This document shows, in pieces, positions 15,245 to 25,122 of a DNA stretch of 64,000 nt. Every line of letters starts with the position of its first letter. Position 1 is the first letter of the stretch. Both the position numbers and the translations under genes were made by a program. The notes under the pieces were generated by a model. The model ran no database searches and was not told where the DNA came from. It saw nothing but the letters and a program-made list of their open reading frames with translations. Origin of the DNA: Levilactobacillus zymae (GTDB lineage: Bacteria > Bacillota > Bacilli > Lactobacillales > Lactobacillaceae); the NCBI RefSeq assembly GCF_032190635.1, contig NZ_JAVLAS010000001.1, forward strand, positions 1,302,001-1,366,000, in the 5' to 3' direction.

Positions 15245-17596
15245 TTGGCGACGAAACGAAAAACAACCCGCCGCAAGACCACGCGGCGGCGGACGACTAA
15301 GCGGAAGAGTGCCCAACCTTTTCCGTACACCCGGAACGTGGTGGGCTTGGTCTTGTTGGTGCTAGCCGCGTTGGGACTCTTTCACCTTGGGTTGTTGGGC
15401 ACACTTTGGGCCAATCTGATTCGTCTGGTGGTGGGGGAGACCTACCCATTTGGACTAGTAGTTCTGGGAGCTTTGGGTGTGACCCTAGCCGTGACGGGAA
15501 CTTGGCCCCAACTGGCGCACCACTATTGGCTGGGCAGTGGCTTGATTTATGGTGGCTGGCTGCTTTGGGCGAGTGCCACGGCCTTTGCAGTGGCTAATCA
15601 GCATAGTGGGTTCCTCAATACGGTTTGGCATAGTGGCTTGGCCGACCTAGTTTCTGGTGGCCGGACTACCGACTTAGGGGGCGGCCTGGTGGGGGCGCTG
15701 GCGCTCACCGTGATTGCTTGGTTGATTGCCCTGCTCGGCGCACAAATCGCTGCCTGGCTAGTGATGGCTGGGGGCGTTTTGGTCTTCTTTCAGATTCCCT
15801 TAACCGATGTGCAACACGCTTTACAACGAATTGGTCAGTGGTTAGGGCGGGGACTGGGCAGCTTGACGCAAGCCGTACAACGTGGGCGAGCGGCAATCCA
15901 AGCTCGACACCAGGATGTTCAGGATACGGGCTCAACGGCTGATAAGGACCTACCGGATCCACGAAGTACCGTCACGTCACAAGCACCGACGCCACCCGAA
16001 CAGCCGACTCAGCCGGCAACGCCAGCCCAGCCGAGCTATCACGTGACCGTTGCGGCTAACGAAACGCCGCGACCACAGCCGACCCCAGAGAATGCGGAAG
16101 CTGACACCGCAACGGCCGATTCATTAGTGGGAAATACCGAGGTTGATCCGAACTATCAATTGCCGACACCGGACTTGTTGAAACAGGTACCGCCGGCTGA
16201 TCAGACCGCTGAGGTCAACGCCATCGATGCTAACACCAAAATTTTGAAGCAAACGTTAGACAGCTTCGGGGTGGACGCCGAGGTGAAAAACGTCAGTTTA
16301 GGTCCCTCGGTAACCGAGTACGAACTGCATCCCGCTATTGGGGTCAAGGTGTCCCGGATTGTTAACTTGGCCGACGACCTAGCCTTGGCTTTGGCGGCTA
16401 AGGGAATCCGCATTCAAGCGCCAATCCCGGGGAAATCCCTGATTGGGATTGAGGTGCCGAATAAAGAAGTGTCCACCGTAGCCTTTCGTGACGTGGTCGA
16501 AGCCCAACCGCCACACCCGGGACATCCCTTAGAGGTACCCTTGGGTCGTAACGTCACGGGACAAGTGGTCACCATGGATCTGACCAAGATGCCCCATCTG
16601 CTGATTGCCGGAGCAACGGGAAGTGGGAAGTCCGTGGCCATTAATGGGATTATTACCAGTATCTTGATGAACGCCCGGCCTGACCAGGTAAAGATGATGC
16701 TAATCGATCCTAAAAAGGTGGAACTAAGCGTTTATAACGGGATTCCCCACCTGTTGACCCCGGTCGTGTCCGAGCCCAAGAAGGCCGCTCGCGCGTTACA
16801 TAAAGTGGTGGCCGAGATGGAACGACGCTACGAGTTGTTCTCGCAGTTCGGGCAGCGTAAAATCTCGGGGTATAACGCCTTCGTGAAGAAGGCTAACGCC
16901 GAAGACAATCAGGCGCGGCCGACCTTACCGTACATCGTGGTTATCGTCGACGAATTAGCCGATTTGATGATGACGGTGTCCAGCGAAGTAGAAGACGCTA
17001 TTATCCGTTTAGCGCAAATGGGACGGGCCGCCGGTGTTCACATGATTTTGGCCACCCAGCGACCTTCCGTGGATGTCATCACCGGGTTGATCAAGGCCAA
17101 CGTGCCGTCCCGGATTGCCTTTGCGGTATCCAGTGGGATCGATTCGCGGACCATTCTGGATGCCAATGGGGCCGAAAAACTGCTGGGGCGGGGGGATATG
17201 CTCTACCAACCGGTGGATGCTAATTCACCCGTCCGGGTCCAGGGCGCGTTTATTCCCGATGAAGATGTTAGCAACGTGGTCGACTTCATTAAGCAGCAAC
17301 AAACGGCCGATTACGATGAAGATATGATGGTGACCGACGAAGAAATGCAGCAAAGTGAGCAGGGAGACAGTGATGACGACCTGTTCGATGACGCATTAGC
17401 CTTTGTAGTGGACCAACAAAAGGCTAGCACCTCGTTACTGCAGCGCCGGTTCCGAATTGGTTATAATCGGGCCGCCCGGATCATTGACGATCTAGAACAA
17501 CGGGGCTACATTGGTCCGCAAGAGGGCAGTAAGCCCCGCCAGGTCTATAAACAACCGGAGCCGTCGGCGGATTCGACGACTCCGCCGCAATCGTAG
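15245..17596 (+). CDS. ftsK: DNA translocase FtsK/SpoIIIE
   Basis: TTG 15245 follows GAGAGGAGAC. The protein has 783 residues. A very basic N-terminus ([13 protein letters not shown]) is followed by four membrane segments (about 30-185), a Pro/Thr/Gln-rich linker (about 225-300), the alpha/beta translocase motor with Walker A GATGSGKS near 453 and Walker [13 protein letters not shown] near 560, and a C-terminal winged-helix gamma domain (about 710-770). It pumps chromosome DNA through the closing septum and activates dimer resolution. It ends at a strong bidirectional terminator. Confidence 0.95.
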   Translation: MATKRKTTRRKTTRRRTTKRKSAQPFPYTRNVVGLVLLVLAALGLFHLGLLGTLWANLIRLVVGETYPFGLVVLGALGVTLAVTGTWPQLAHHYWLGSGLIYGGWLLWASATAFAVANQHSGFLNTVWHSGLADLVSGGRTTDLGGGLVGALALTVIAWLIALLGAQIAAWLVMAGGVLVFFQIPLTDVQHALQRIGQWLGRGLGSLTQAVQRGRAAIQARHQDVQDTGSTADKDLPDPRSTVTSQAPTPPEQPTQPATPAQPSYHVTVAANETPRPQPTPENAEADTATADSLVGNTEVDPNYQLPTPDLLKQVPPADQTAEVNAIDANTKILKQTLDSFGVDAEVKNVSLGPSVTEYELHPAIGVKVSRIVNLADDLALALAAKGIRIQAPIPGKSLIGIEVPNKEVSTVAFRDVVEAQPPHPGHPLEVPLGRNVTGQVVTMDLTKMPHLLIAGATGSGKSVAINGIITSILMNARPDQVKMMLIDPKKVELSVYNGIPHLLTPVVSEPKKAARALHKVVAEMERRYELFSQFGQRKISGYNAFVKKANAEDNQARPTLPYIVVIVDELADLMMTVSSEVEDAIIRLAQMGRAAGVHMILATQRPSVDVITGLIKANVPSRIAFAVSSGIDSRTILDANGAEKLLGRGDMLYQPVDANSPVRVQGAFIPDEDVSNVVDFIKQQQTADYDEDMMVTDEEMQQSEQGDSDDDLFDDALAFVVDQQKASTSLLQRRFRIGYNRAARIIDDLEQRGYIGPQEGSKPRQVYKQPEPSADSTTPPQS

Positions 17597-17627
17597 GTTG
17601 GTTTAGTGACCTACCTAACTGCAACAC

Positions 17628-17672
17628 AAAAATGACGCCCCACCAGTATGTTTGTGGTGGGGCGTCATTTTT
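17628..17672. terminator. Bidirectional terminator between ftsK and the DUF4044 gene
   Basis: AAAATGACGCCCCACCA pairs perfectly with TGGTGGGGCGTCATTTTT across a short loop (GTATGTTTG). T-runs exist on both sides, so it serves the convergent genes. Confidence 0.92.
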
Positions 17673-17696
17673 AGATTTAGTCAAAGTTAGCCGTGA

Positions 17697-17816
17697 TTAG
17701 GAAGTCATGATTGAGGAAATGGCCCCAAAGATCAGTGAGCCTAAAGTTGCGATAATCATAATCCAGACGAAAACGTTCGTGATTTTTTGAAACGTTGATT
17801 TCTTTTTCTTTTCCAT
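17697..17816 (-). CDS. DUF4044 family membrane mini-protein
   Basis: A 39-residue frame on the minus strand: MEKKKKSTFQKITNVFVWIM then a second hydrophobic stretch to IMTS. The lysine-rich start, FxKITxxFVW and a single membrane segment match the short DUF4044 proteins of lactobacilli. AGAGGTGG lies about 12 nt upstream of the ATG, and a good promoter is found at 17858-17886. The function is unknown. Confidence 0.85.
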   Translation of the reverse strand: MEKKKKSTFQKITNVFVWIMIIATLGSLIFGAISSIMTS

Positions 17817-17857
17817 ATTAGCTTAAGCCACCTCTTTACGTGCGTTGCTACCCAAAT

Positions 17858-17886
17858 AGTGTACCGTGGGTGCGGCGGAATTGCAA
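17858..17886 (-). promoter_or_regulatory. Promoter of the DUF4044 gene
   Basis: Read on the minus strand: TTGCAA (17881-17886), 17 nt, TACACT (17858-17863). Confidence 0.75.
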
Positions 17887-17930
17887 CCGTTGGCCGCATT
17901 TCTGTGGGGGAAAGACGGCGACAAATCGAA

Positions 17931-17959
17931 TTGCAAGTTAATCACGAAATCTCTATAAT
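17931..17959 (+). promoter_or_regulatory. Promoter of the DUF3397 gene
   Basis: TTGCAA (17931-17936), 17 nt, TATAAT (17954-17959), about 30 nt before the start codon. It diverges from the DUF4044 promoter. Confidence 0.8.
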
Positions 17960-17989
17960 AAAACGGAAGTTAAGCATGGGGGGATCGAC

Positions 17990-18343
17990 ATGGAATTTTG
18001 GGCATCACCCGCGGGGCAGCTGGTGATCTTACTGTTGGGGTGGCTGGTGATTTCCACTGTCCGCCGGCTGTTTCGGCGCCATTGGCCCGCGGCATTATTT
18101 ACCTGGGATTTGATGACGCCGTTATTAATTATCTGTAGTATCGTTCTCGTCCCTAGTGGCGCGGGCGACCTCTTACCCTGGCTAGTCATGGGGTGGATGC
18201 TGATTGGAATTGGGGTGGCTTTGGCTCAGGCAATCCATAATCATGAGCTATTGTATCCGCAATTTATGAAGACATTTTGGCGCCTATCGGATCTGTATTG
18301 GCTATTAGGGTTTGTGAGTTGTTTCCTACTTACAATTAGTTAG
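17990..18343 (+). CDS. DUF3397 family membrane protein
   Basis: It encodes 117 residues with four hydrophobic segments. The sequence (starting MEFWASPAGQLVILLLGWLV, with FTWDLMTPLLI in the middle) and its place directly before mraZ match the DUF3397 proteins found upstream of the dcw cluster in lactobacilli. The function is unknown. It has its own promoter and is followed by two hairpins, so it is separate from the mraZ operon. Confidence 0.85.
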   Translation: MEFWASPAGQLVILLLGWLVISTVRRLFRRHWPAALFTWDLMTPLLIICSIVLVPSGAGDLLPWLVMGWMLIGIGVALAQAIHNHELLYPQFMKTFWRLSDLYWLLGFVSCFLLTIS

Positions 18344-18410
18344 AATAATGCATAAATATGAATTCAATTGATTATTGACCCATTTTGACGGTGGGTCAAA
18401 AAGCGGTTTC

Positions 18411-18446
18411 AGCCACGGTGAACAGGTGTTCGCCGTGGCTTTTTTG
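18411..18446 (+). terminator. Terminator before the mraZ promoter
   Basis: AGCCACGGTGAAC (18411-18423) pairs with GTTCGCCGTGGCT (18428-18440), followed by six T. A smaller hairpin TTGACCCA/TGGGTCAA (18375-18399) precedes it. Confidence 0.9.
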
Positions 18447-18481
18447 GTGTTGGTGGGGAAATTTATAAAAATTCGGAAACG

Positions 18482-18513
18482 TTGTGGTAGAAAGTGGGGG
18501 GGTGTGGTAAACT
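18482..18513 (+). promoter_or_regulatory. mraZ promoter with three MraZ-box repeats
   Basis: GTGG occurs at 18484, 18494 and 18504, exactly 10 nt apart, in the pattern (N)GTGG-N6 repeated three times. The MraZ operator is known as three direct repeats with one-turn spacing. The last repeat runs directly into the extended -10 TGTGG-TAAACT (18508-18513), so a bound MraZ would cover the promoter. The -35 is weak. Confidence 0.75.
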
Positions 18514-18544
18514 TGGAAATAGTTACAAGTAGGGGGTAATGGCT

Positions 18545-18976
18545 ATGTTCATGGGCGAATTTGAGCATTCAATTGACGCCAAGGGCCGGCTGATTATTCC
18601 CGCTAAGTTTCGTGAGCAATTGGGCGAGCATTTTGTGGTGACCCGGGGCATGGATGGGTGTTTATTCGGTTACCCCATGTCGGAATGGGCAACGTTACAA
18701 AATAAGCTCAAAACTTTACCAGTGAACCGGAAAGATGCCCGGGCCTTTGTGCGTTTTTTCTATTCAGCGGCCACGGAATGTGACCTGGATAAACAGGGCC
18801 GCATCAATCTACCCCAGACATTACGCACGCACGCCGACCTGGAGAAGGCGTGCGTCATCGTGGGGGTAGCCAACCGGTTTGAAATTTGGAGTGCTGAGCG
18901 TTGGGCGGCTTTTTCCGCCACAGCCGAAGCCAACTTTGACGATATTGCAGAAAATCTAATTGACTTTGATCTTTAA
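18545..18976 (+). CDS. mraZ: Transcriptional regulator MraZ
   Basis: ATG 18545 ([15 protein letters not shown]) is preferred to ATG 18539, since AGGGGG at 18531-18536 is then 8 nt away and the length becomes the family-standard 143. It contains two SpoVT/AbrB-like domains, each with a DxKGR-type loop (DAKGRLIIP and DKQGRINLP). It binds its own promoter repeats and represses the dcw operon. It is the first gene of the cluster, followed by rsmH after 27 nt. Confidence 0.93.
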   Translation: MFMGEFEHSIDAKGRLIIPAKFREQLGEHFVVTRGMDGCLFGYPMSEWATLQNKLKTLPVNRKDARAFVRFFYSAATECDLDKQGRINLPQTLRTHADLEKACVIVGVANRFEIWSAERWAAFSATAEANFDDIAENLIDFDL

Positions 18977-19003
18977 AAGATCTTGGCGAAAGGAGCGTGC
19001 CCA

Positions 19004-19945
19004 TTGGAAGACTTTCATCATGTTACGGTACTTTTAAATGAAGCGGTGGCCGGGTTGGCCATTCAACCAACCGGCACCTATGTGGATTGCACGCTGGGTG
19101 GCGGTGGCCACAGTCAACATATTCTCGAACAGTTGACAACCGGCCACTTGTACGCTTTTGATCAAGACCAAACCGCCATCGACTATAATCAAGAACACTT
19201 GGCGGTGGCACTAGCTGCCGGTAAGGTGACGTTTATCAAGAGCAACTTCCGGGATATTCAAGCCCAGTTGGCCGCACGAGGGGTCACTCAGGTTGACGGT
19301 ATCTTGTATGATTTAGGCGTTTCTTCACCGCAGTTCGATGAGGCTGATCGGGGATTTAGTTACCAACACGATGCCCCCCTCGACATGCGGATGGACCAAT
19401 CCGCGCCGTTGACGGCTTGGACGGTGGTCAATGAATGGTCGTTTAACGATTTGATGCGCATTTTCCACCGGTACGGCGAAGAAAAGTTTGCCAAACCCAT
19501 CGCGCGCGCCATCGAACGCCATCGCGCCACCGCACCCATCGACACCACGGGACAGTTGGTTGACATCATTAAGGAGGGGATCCCCGCGGCGGCTCGGCGC
19601 CACGGGGGGCATCCCGCCAAGAAGGTTTTCCAAGCAATTCGAATCGCCGTGAACGACGAATTAGGAGCGTTGGAAGCCTCGCTGGAGCAAGCCATCACGT
19701 TATTGGCGCCCCACGGACGAATCAGTGTGATTACCTTCCAGTCCTTGGAGGACCGGCTGGTGAAGACCATGTTTCGTGAAAAATCATCGTTACCCGATCT
19801 GCCACACGGGTTGCCGGTGATTCCAGAAAATATGCAACCGGATTATCGCTTGGTTAATCGGAAACCAATTCTGCCTTCAGCGGCGGAATTGGCCGCCAAT
19901 CACCGAGCTCATAGTGCTAAATTACGCATCTTAGAAAAGCTTTAA
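19004..19945 (+). CDS. rsmH: 16S rRNA (cytosine(1402)-N4)-methyltransferase RsmH
   Basis: TTG 19004 is chosen because AAGGAG at 18990-18995 is 8 nt upstream and the product then starts [15 protein letters not shown], as in the family. The protein has 314 residues. The SAM motif is [12 protein letters not shown], with YDLGVSSPQ and [17 protein letters not shown]. It methylates N4 of C1402 in 16S rRNA. Second gene of the dcw operon. Confidence 0.93.
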   Translation: MEDFHHVTVLLNEAVAGLAIQPTGTYVDCTLGGGGHSQHILEQLTTGHLYAFDQDQTAIDYNQEHLAVALAAGKVTFIKSNFRDIQAQLAARGVTQVDGILYDLGVSSPQFDEADRGFSYQHDAPLDMRMDQSAPLTAWTVVNEWSFNDLMRIFHRYGEEKFAKPIARAIERHRATAPIDTTGQLVDIIKEGIPAAARRHGGHPAKKVFQAIRIAVNDELGALEASLEQAITLLAPHGRISVITFQSLEDRLVKTMFREKSSLPDLPHGLPVIPENMQPDYRLVNRKPILPSAAELAANHRAHSAKLRILEKL

Positions 19946-19995
19946 TAAGCCCCCTGATGAGAACTTAATTATTCGACATAGGAAGATGATTATTT

Positions 19996-20397
19996 ATGGC
20001 GCAAAATAGCTTAGCAGAAGCCGTTCCGTTAACAACGGAACCGCAACGACGCCCAAACATAGAACACCCACAACCGCGGGTTCGTCCCCAGGGCCAACCC
20101 CAAGGACAACCGCAACGACAAAAATTACCCGTTTCCAAATTTGAGAAATGTCTGGTCACGGCCTGTGGTTTAGTGTTGGCTGTATTGATGGTTTGTGTCG
20201 TCTCCGCCAAAATCGCAATGAGTAATGCTCAACATGATTTACAAACAATTAATCAGACCACGGCCACTTATCAAAACCGTAATACCAACGCGCAACAAGA
20301 GATTAACGAGTTGCAGAGTCGGAGTCGGTTGGATAAGGTTGCGCAGAAGCAAGGACTGAGTTTGGAAAATGCGCGAATAAGGACTGTTAATAAATAA
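19996..20397 (+). CDS. ftsL: Cell division protein FtsL
   Basis: It encodes 133 residues. A Gln/Pro/Arg-rich cytoplasmic N-terminus (to about 45) is followed by one membrane segment (CLVTACGLVLAVLMVCVVSA, about 52-72) and an extracytoplasmic coiled coil ending in SRSRLDKVAQKQGLSL, a typical FtsL end. It bridges FtsQ/DivIB and the septal PBP. Its stop overlaps the start of the PBP gene (TAATGA). Confidence 0.9.
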   Translation: MAQNSLAEAVPLTTEPQRRPNIEHPQPRVRPQGQPQGQPQRQKLPVSKFEKCLVTACGLVLAVLMVCVVSAKIAMSNAQHDLQTINQTTATYQNRNTNAQQEINELQSRSRLDKVAQKQGLSLENARIRTVNK

Positions 20398-22553
20398 TGA
20401 ATGATTCCCCAAAGCATCCCATGAAGAATACGAACGCGCGCAGAAACCGGAAGATCGTTGGCCAGTTTCTGTTTTTCCTTTTCATCGGCGTTTTTATCCT
20501 CATTGCGGTGCGTTTTTCTTACATTTCGATTGGTAAGAAGGTTCAAAACGTGAATTTAAGCGCGGCGGCCCAGAAATTGTATACGGCAAACGAAACGTTG
20601 AAGGCCAAGCGCGGGACCATCTATGACGCCAATGATCAACCCATTGCTGAAGATACCAGCGTGTACTCACTCTACGTGGTATTAGACAAGCGGCAAGTTG
20701 GGTTGAATAATCAGAAATTGTATGCCACAAATAAGCCTAAAATTGCTAAGGTCCTAGCGAAGTACCTACCAATTAGTGAAAAGAAGGCCCTGAGCATCCT
20801 GAATCCCAGCAAGGGAACACCCTTTCAAGTGGAATTTGGGACGGCGGGGCAGAACATTTCGCTGGCGACCAAGCAAAAAATCCAAAGTTATCATTTAAGT
20901 GGCATTAACTTTGTCCAACAGGAATCGCGACTCTACCCGAACGGGGTCTTCGCTTCTCACCTGATTGGGCTAGCTCAGGCCACCACCAAGGACAATCAGA
21001 CCACTTTAACCGGGAGCATGGGAATCGAGCAAGCCTTTAACAAGGAACTGACGGGGAAGGACGGTTCCCAGAAGATCAAGAAGGATATGTACGGTTACCA
21101 GCTACCAGGTACTAAGCAGAAGTATAAGAAGGCCCAAAATGGGGACAACGTGTACACCACGCTGGATACCAGATTGCAGACGCTGCTAGAAACTGAGATG
21201 AGTAGCGTGCAGAGTCAGGTCAAGGCCAACTCGATGAACGCCGTGTTGATGAACGCCAAGACGGGGGCCATTCTGGCGGCCACCCAGCGACCGACGTTTA
21301 ACGCGACGACTAAGGCGGGGTTGGGTCAGGTTTGGCGCAATACCCTAGTCCAGGACGCTTACGAGCCCGGGTCTACCATGAAGATCTTCACCCTGGCGTC
21401 TTCCATCAATAGCGGTAACTACAACGGTAACGCCACTTACCAATCCGGGAGATACATGATTGGTAATCAGATTGTGCCCGATTGGAACACCTCCGGGTGG
21501 GGGACCATCACCTATGACAAGGGGTTTGCGGTTTCCAGTAACGTGGCGATGGCGCACCTGGAACAACAGATGGGCGCTAAAACCTGGAAGAAGTATATCA
21601 ATCGCTTCCACTTCCTGAAGAGTACCAACTCCGGATTACCCGGGGAGCTGAGCGGTAGCATTGCCTTCACTCGGCCCATCGAGCAGGCGGATACTTCGTT
21701 TGGCCAGGGGATTCAAGTCACCGTCTTTCAGATGTTGCAAGCCTTAACGGCGGTCAGCAATGACGGAACAATGATGAAGCCGTACGTGATCAGTAAGGTG
21801 GTCAACCCGAACACCAACAAGACGGTCAAGGCTTACTCACCAACTAAGGTGGGGACGCCGATTACCGCCAAGACCGCTAAGGCCGTGCGTAAGCACATGG
21901 AAGACGTGGTGTACAAGAGTTACGGTATCGGTAGCGATTATAAGATGAGCGGTTATAAGGTTGCCGTTAAGACGGGGACGGCCCAGGTCAGCAATGGTAA
22001 GTCCGGCTACCTGTCGGGCGATGACAATTACCTTTATTCCGTGGCGGCCATGGTTCCCGCAAGTCACCCTAAGTACGTGATGTATATCACCATGAAACAG
22101 CCCCGGTTGAGTGGCAAAACCGCCACGCAGTTGCTAGCGTCGATCATGAAGCCCGTCATGGCGCGAGCGTTACAGGAAGATAGCACGACCACCACGAAGA
22201 CCGTGAAGATGCCGACGGTTACGGGGAAGTCCACCACCACTGCCACGAATCAGTTGAGCAAGTTGGGGATGACCGTGACGACGTTAGGGAACGGCACGAA
22301 GGTTCAAAAACAATCGGTCAGTGCGGGAACGGCGCTGTACCAAGACCAGCGAGTCTTTCTCACCACCGGCGGCACCGTCAGCTTACCAAGTTTGACGGGA
22401 TGGTCGAAGGGTGATGTGGTAAAATTAGCACAGTTGGTGGGCATTAAGCTGACCGTCAACGGGGATGGTTACGTGACCAAGCAGAGTTTAAAGGCGGGCA
22501 CGACCGTTTCAACGGGGTCGGCATTGACTATCACTTTGAAACAAAATAAATGA
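20397..22553 (+). CDS. pbp2B: Septal penicillin-binding protein PBP2B/FtsI with PASTA domains
   Basis: It encodes 718 residues. One N-terminal membrane anchor (IVGQFLFFLFIGVFILIAV) is followed by a dimerisation domain, then the transpeptidase domain with STMK (EPGSTMKIF, near 325), SSN (VSSNVAM) and KTG (VKTGTAQ). Two C-terminal PASTA repeats follow (VKMPTVTGKS... and VSLPSLTGWS...). It cross-links septal peptidoglycan downstream of FtsL. It starts by overlapping ftsL and is followed by mraY, the standard Firmicute order. Confidence 0.93.
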   Translation: MNDSPKHPMKNTNARRNRKIVGQFLFFLFIGVFILIAVRFSYISIGKKVQNVNLSAAAQKLYTANETLKAKRGTIYDANDQPIAEDTSVYSLYVVLDKRQVGLNNQKLYATNKPKIAKVLAKYLPISEKKALSILNPSKGTPFQVEFGTAGQNISLATKQKIQSYHLSGINFVQQESRLYPNGVFASHLIGLAQATTKDNQTTLTGSMGIEQAFNKELTGKDGSQKIKKDMYGYQLPGTKQKYKKAQNGDNVYTTLDTRLQTLLETEMSSVQSQVKANSMNAVLMNAKTGAILAATQRPTFNATTKAGLGQVWRNTLVQDAYEPGSTMKIFTLASSINSGNYNGNATYQSGRYMIGNQIVPDWNTSGWGTITYDKGFAVSSNVAMAHLEQQMGAKTWKKYINRFHFLKSTNSGLPGELSGSIAFTRPIEQADTSFGQGIQVTVFQMLQALTAVSNDGTMMKPYVISKVVNPNTNKTVKAYSPTKVGTPITAKTAKAVRKHMEDVVYKSYGIGSDYKMSGYKVAVKTGTAQVSNGKSGYLSGDDNYLYSVAAMVPASHPKYVMYITMKQPRLSGKTATQLLASIMKPVMARALQEDSTTTTKTVKMPTVTGKSTTTATNQLSKLGMTVTTLGNGTKVQKQSVSAGTALYQDQRVFLTTGGTVSLPSLTGWSKGDVVKLAQLVGIKLTVNGDGYVTKQSLKAGTTVSTGSALTITLKQNK

Positions 22554-22575
22554 GAATAAGGATTGAGTAGAGAAC

Positions 22576-23547
22576 ATGATAACTGCACTTGTGCCCTTTC
22601 TTGGGGGCTTAATAATTACGGTGGCGTTTATGCCAGCACTAATTCGATACTTTCGCGCGCGGCATGAAGGACAAATGATTCGGGAAGAGGGTCCGACTTG
22701 GCACGAGAAAAAGTCGGGAACCCCCACCATGGGTGGCTTACTCTTCATCATTGCCATCATTGTGATGACGTTGGCGACTAGTTGGACGTTGGCGCCGCAT
22801 CACGTATTGTCCACCACTTGGATTTTATTGTTCATTCTGGTGCTCTATGGTTTCTTGGGCGCGTGGGATGACAGTATTAAGCTCTTTCACCGGCAAAATG
22901 AGGGATTAAAGGCCTGGCAGAAGTTGTTGGGGCAAATCGTAGGGGCACTCCTGCTCTTCTGGGTGTACGCTCACGAACAGTTACCCATGTCGTTAGCCAT
23001 TCCCGGTCTGGGTGAATGGCACATGGGGTGGTTGTATGCCATCTTTGCCATTATCTGGTTGGTTGGGTTCTCCAATGCGGTGAACTTGTCTGACGGGTTA
23101 GATGGCCTGGTCAGTGGCCTCGCCAGCATTTCTTTTGCGGCCTACGGGGTCGTGGCTTGGCAACAGCATCAAGTAAATATTAGTATCTTTTGTTTTGCCG
23201 TAGTCGGCAGTCTGTTAGGCTTCTTGATCTTTAATCACAAACCGGCCAAGATTTTTATGGGGGATACCGGATCGTTAGCGTTAGGGGGCGCCTTAGCCGC
23301 CGTATCGATCCTGTTGCACCATGAATTATCCCTACTGTGGATTGGCCTGGTTTACGTGATTGAGACGGCCAGTGTTATTTTGCAAGTGGCCTCGTTTAAG
23401 TTGACGGGGAAGCGGATCTTCTTAATGAGTCCGATTCACCATCACTTTGAAATGTTAGGCTGGAGTGAGTGGAAGATTGACTTCACCTTCTGGGGTGTGG
23501 GCTTATTGACGGCCTTGACGGGTGTCTGGGCCATCCTTGCAAAGTAA
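22576..23547 (+). CDS. mraY: Phospho-N-acetylmuramoyl-pentapeptide transferase MraY
   Basis: It encodes 323 residues with about ten membrane helices. Signature motifs are [28 protein letters not shown] and [11 protein letters not shown], plus [13 protein letters not shown] near the end. It makes lipid I from UDP-MurNAc-pentapeptide and undecaprenyl phosphate. Unusually for the cluster, a strong terminator follows before murD. Confidence 0.96.
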   Translation: MITALVPFLGGLIITVAFMPALIRYFRARHEGQMIREEGPTWHEKKSGTPTMGGLLFIIAIIVMTLATSWTLAPHHVLSTTWILLFILVLYGFLGAWDDSIKLFHRQNEGLKAWQKLLGQIVGALLLFWVYAHEQLPMSLAIPGLGEWHMGWLYAIFAIIWLVGFSNAVNLSDGLDGLVSGLASISFAAYGVVAWQQHQVNISIFCFAVVGSLLGFLIFNHKPAKIFMGDTGSLALGGALAAVSILLHHELSLLWIGLVYVIETASVILQVASFKLTGKRIFLMSPIHHHFEMLGWSEWKIDFTFWGVGLLTALTGVWAILAK

Positions 23548-23562
23548 AACCAAATTCCGGCT

Positions 23563-23606
23563 AATGGGCTAACTGGGCTCGTTAGGGTCAAGTTAGCCCA
23601 TTTTTT
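23563..23606 (+). terminator. Intrinsic terminator inside the dcw cluster, between mraY and murD
   Basis: AATGGGCTAACT (23563-23574) pairs perfectly with AGTTAGCCCATT (23591-23602) and is followed by six T. It splits the cluster into an mraZ-mraY unit and a murD unit, unless read-through is regulated. I could not fix a clear promoter in 23607-23742. Confidence 0.9.
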
Positions 23607-23742
23607 GAATTGAGTACGTTAAACTTTAGGGGCAGCGACTAGTTTGGTGCCTCGGGGCAACGTTTGACTTGTCTGACATTTTGGGGGCAGGTTTACCGTA
23701 GAAATCCCCTTTTAAACTATTTGGAACGGAGAGCGAGCAGTT

Positions 23743-25122
23743 ATGAAACAAATCACGACGTATGCCAACCAACGGGTGTTAGTGTTAGGGCTGGCCAAGA
23801 GTGGCTTTAACGCCGCTAAATTGTTGAAGCGGCTAGGCGCACAGGTCACGGTCAGTGACGTACAACCCCTAGCCCAAAATACGGAAGCCCAAGAATTACA
23901 GCAGGCGGGCTTTACCGTGGTAACTGGGGAACAAAAACCAGAACTTTTGGATGCCGGTTATGATCTGATGGTGAAGAATCCGGGCATTCCGTACGATGTG
24001 CCGATTGTGAAGCGCGCATTAGCTCTGAAGTTACCAATCATCACCGAGATGGAACTTGCTAGCGAGGTCGCTGAAGCCGAACTGGTCGCCGTAACTGGGA
24101 GTAATGGTAAAACCACCACGACGACCATGATCCAAAAGATGCTGGATCATGACCGCACGGCTGGCCACGCGGTCTACGCCGGTAACATTGGAATTCCGGC
24201 TAGCCAGGTCGCCCAACAAGTCACGGCGAGCGACACCTTGGTCTTAGAAGTCTCCAGCTTCATGTTGGTCGGGACCACCACGTTCCATCCCCACATCGCG
24301 GTGTTGACCAATATCTTCTCTAATCACCTGGATTACCATAAGACGCGGGCCAATTACGTGGCCGCTAAAATGAAAATCACAGCCAATCAAACGGCCAGTG
24401 ACTACTTCGTGGTAAATTTTGATAACCCAGAATGGCGGGAACTGAGTACCCATTCTAAGGCGCAAGTCGTCCCCTTCTCCCGGCAAAATGTGACTCAAGA
24501 TGGGGCTTACGAAGACCACGGAACGCTGTACTTCCGTGGAGAGGCTATCATGCCTGCTGATGAGGTCAAGGTACCTGGTGATCACAATATCGAAAACGCG
24601 CTGGCGGCGATTGCGGTGGCCAAGATTAAAGGCGTCAGCACCGGATCCATCGTGGCCGTGTTACGGGCCTTTGGGGGCGTGCGTCACCGGACTCAGTTCG
24701 TGTTAGAAGCCGATGGTCGGCAGTACTACAACGATTCTAAGGCCACCGACATGGAAGCGACGGAGATGGCACTGAAGGGCTTTAAGGCGCCCGTCATTCT
24801 GTTGGCTGGGGGACTAGACCGGGGCTACACCTTTGAAAAGATGATTCCCGCGTTTAAGGATCACGTTAAAGCGATTGTCTTGTTCGGCGAAACGGCGAAC
24901 CTCTTAGCTGAAACCGCCAAACAAGCGGGGATTAAGACCATCAAGATGACCGAAAATCCCGAAACCGGGGTGCCCGTGGCTTATGAACTGAGTGCGCCGG
25001 GCGACATCATCCTTTTATCGCCGGCCAACGCCAGCTGGGATCAGTACCCGAACTTCGAGGTACGGGGCGATAAGTTTATCAAAGCCGTGGAAAAGTTAAC
25101 CGGTAAACAGGAGGAAGTTTAA
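23743..25122 (+). CDS. murD: UDP-N-acetylmuramoylalanine--D-glutamate ligase MurD
   Basis: It encodes 459 residues. N-terminal UMA-binding region (VLVLGLAKSGFNAAKLL), ATP-binding VTGSNGKTTTTTM near residue 117, the Mur ligase EVSSFML, LTNIFSNHLDYH and C-terminal NDSKATDMEAT. It adds D-Glu to UDP-MurNAc-L-Ala in the cytosol. The stop abuts the murG start, so they are coupled. Confidence 0.96.
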   Translation: MKQITTYANQRVLVLGLAKSGFNAAKLLKRLGAQVTVSDVQPLAQNTEAQELQQAGFTVVTGEQKPELLDAGYDLMVKNPGIPYDVPIVKRALALKLPIITEMELASEVAEAELVAVTGSNGKTTTTTMIQKMLDHDRTAGHAVYAGNIGIPASQVAQQVTASDTLVLEVSSFMLVGTTTFHPHIAVLTNIFSNHLDYHKTRANYVAAKMKITANQTASDYFVVNFDNPEWRELSTHSKAQVVPFSRQNVTQDGAYEDHGTLYFRGEAIMPADEVKVPGDHNIENALAAIAVAKIKGVSTGSIVAVLRAFGGVRHRTQFVLEADGRQYYNDSKATDMEATEMALKGFKAPVILLAGGLDRGYTFEKMIPAFKDHVKAIVLFGETANLLAETAKQAGIKTIKMTENPETGVPVAYELSAPGDIILLSPANASWDQYPNFEVRGDKFIKAVEKLTGKQEEV

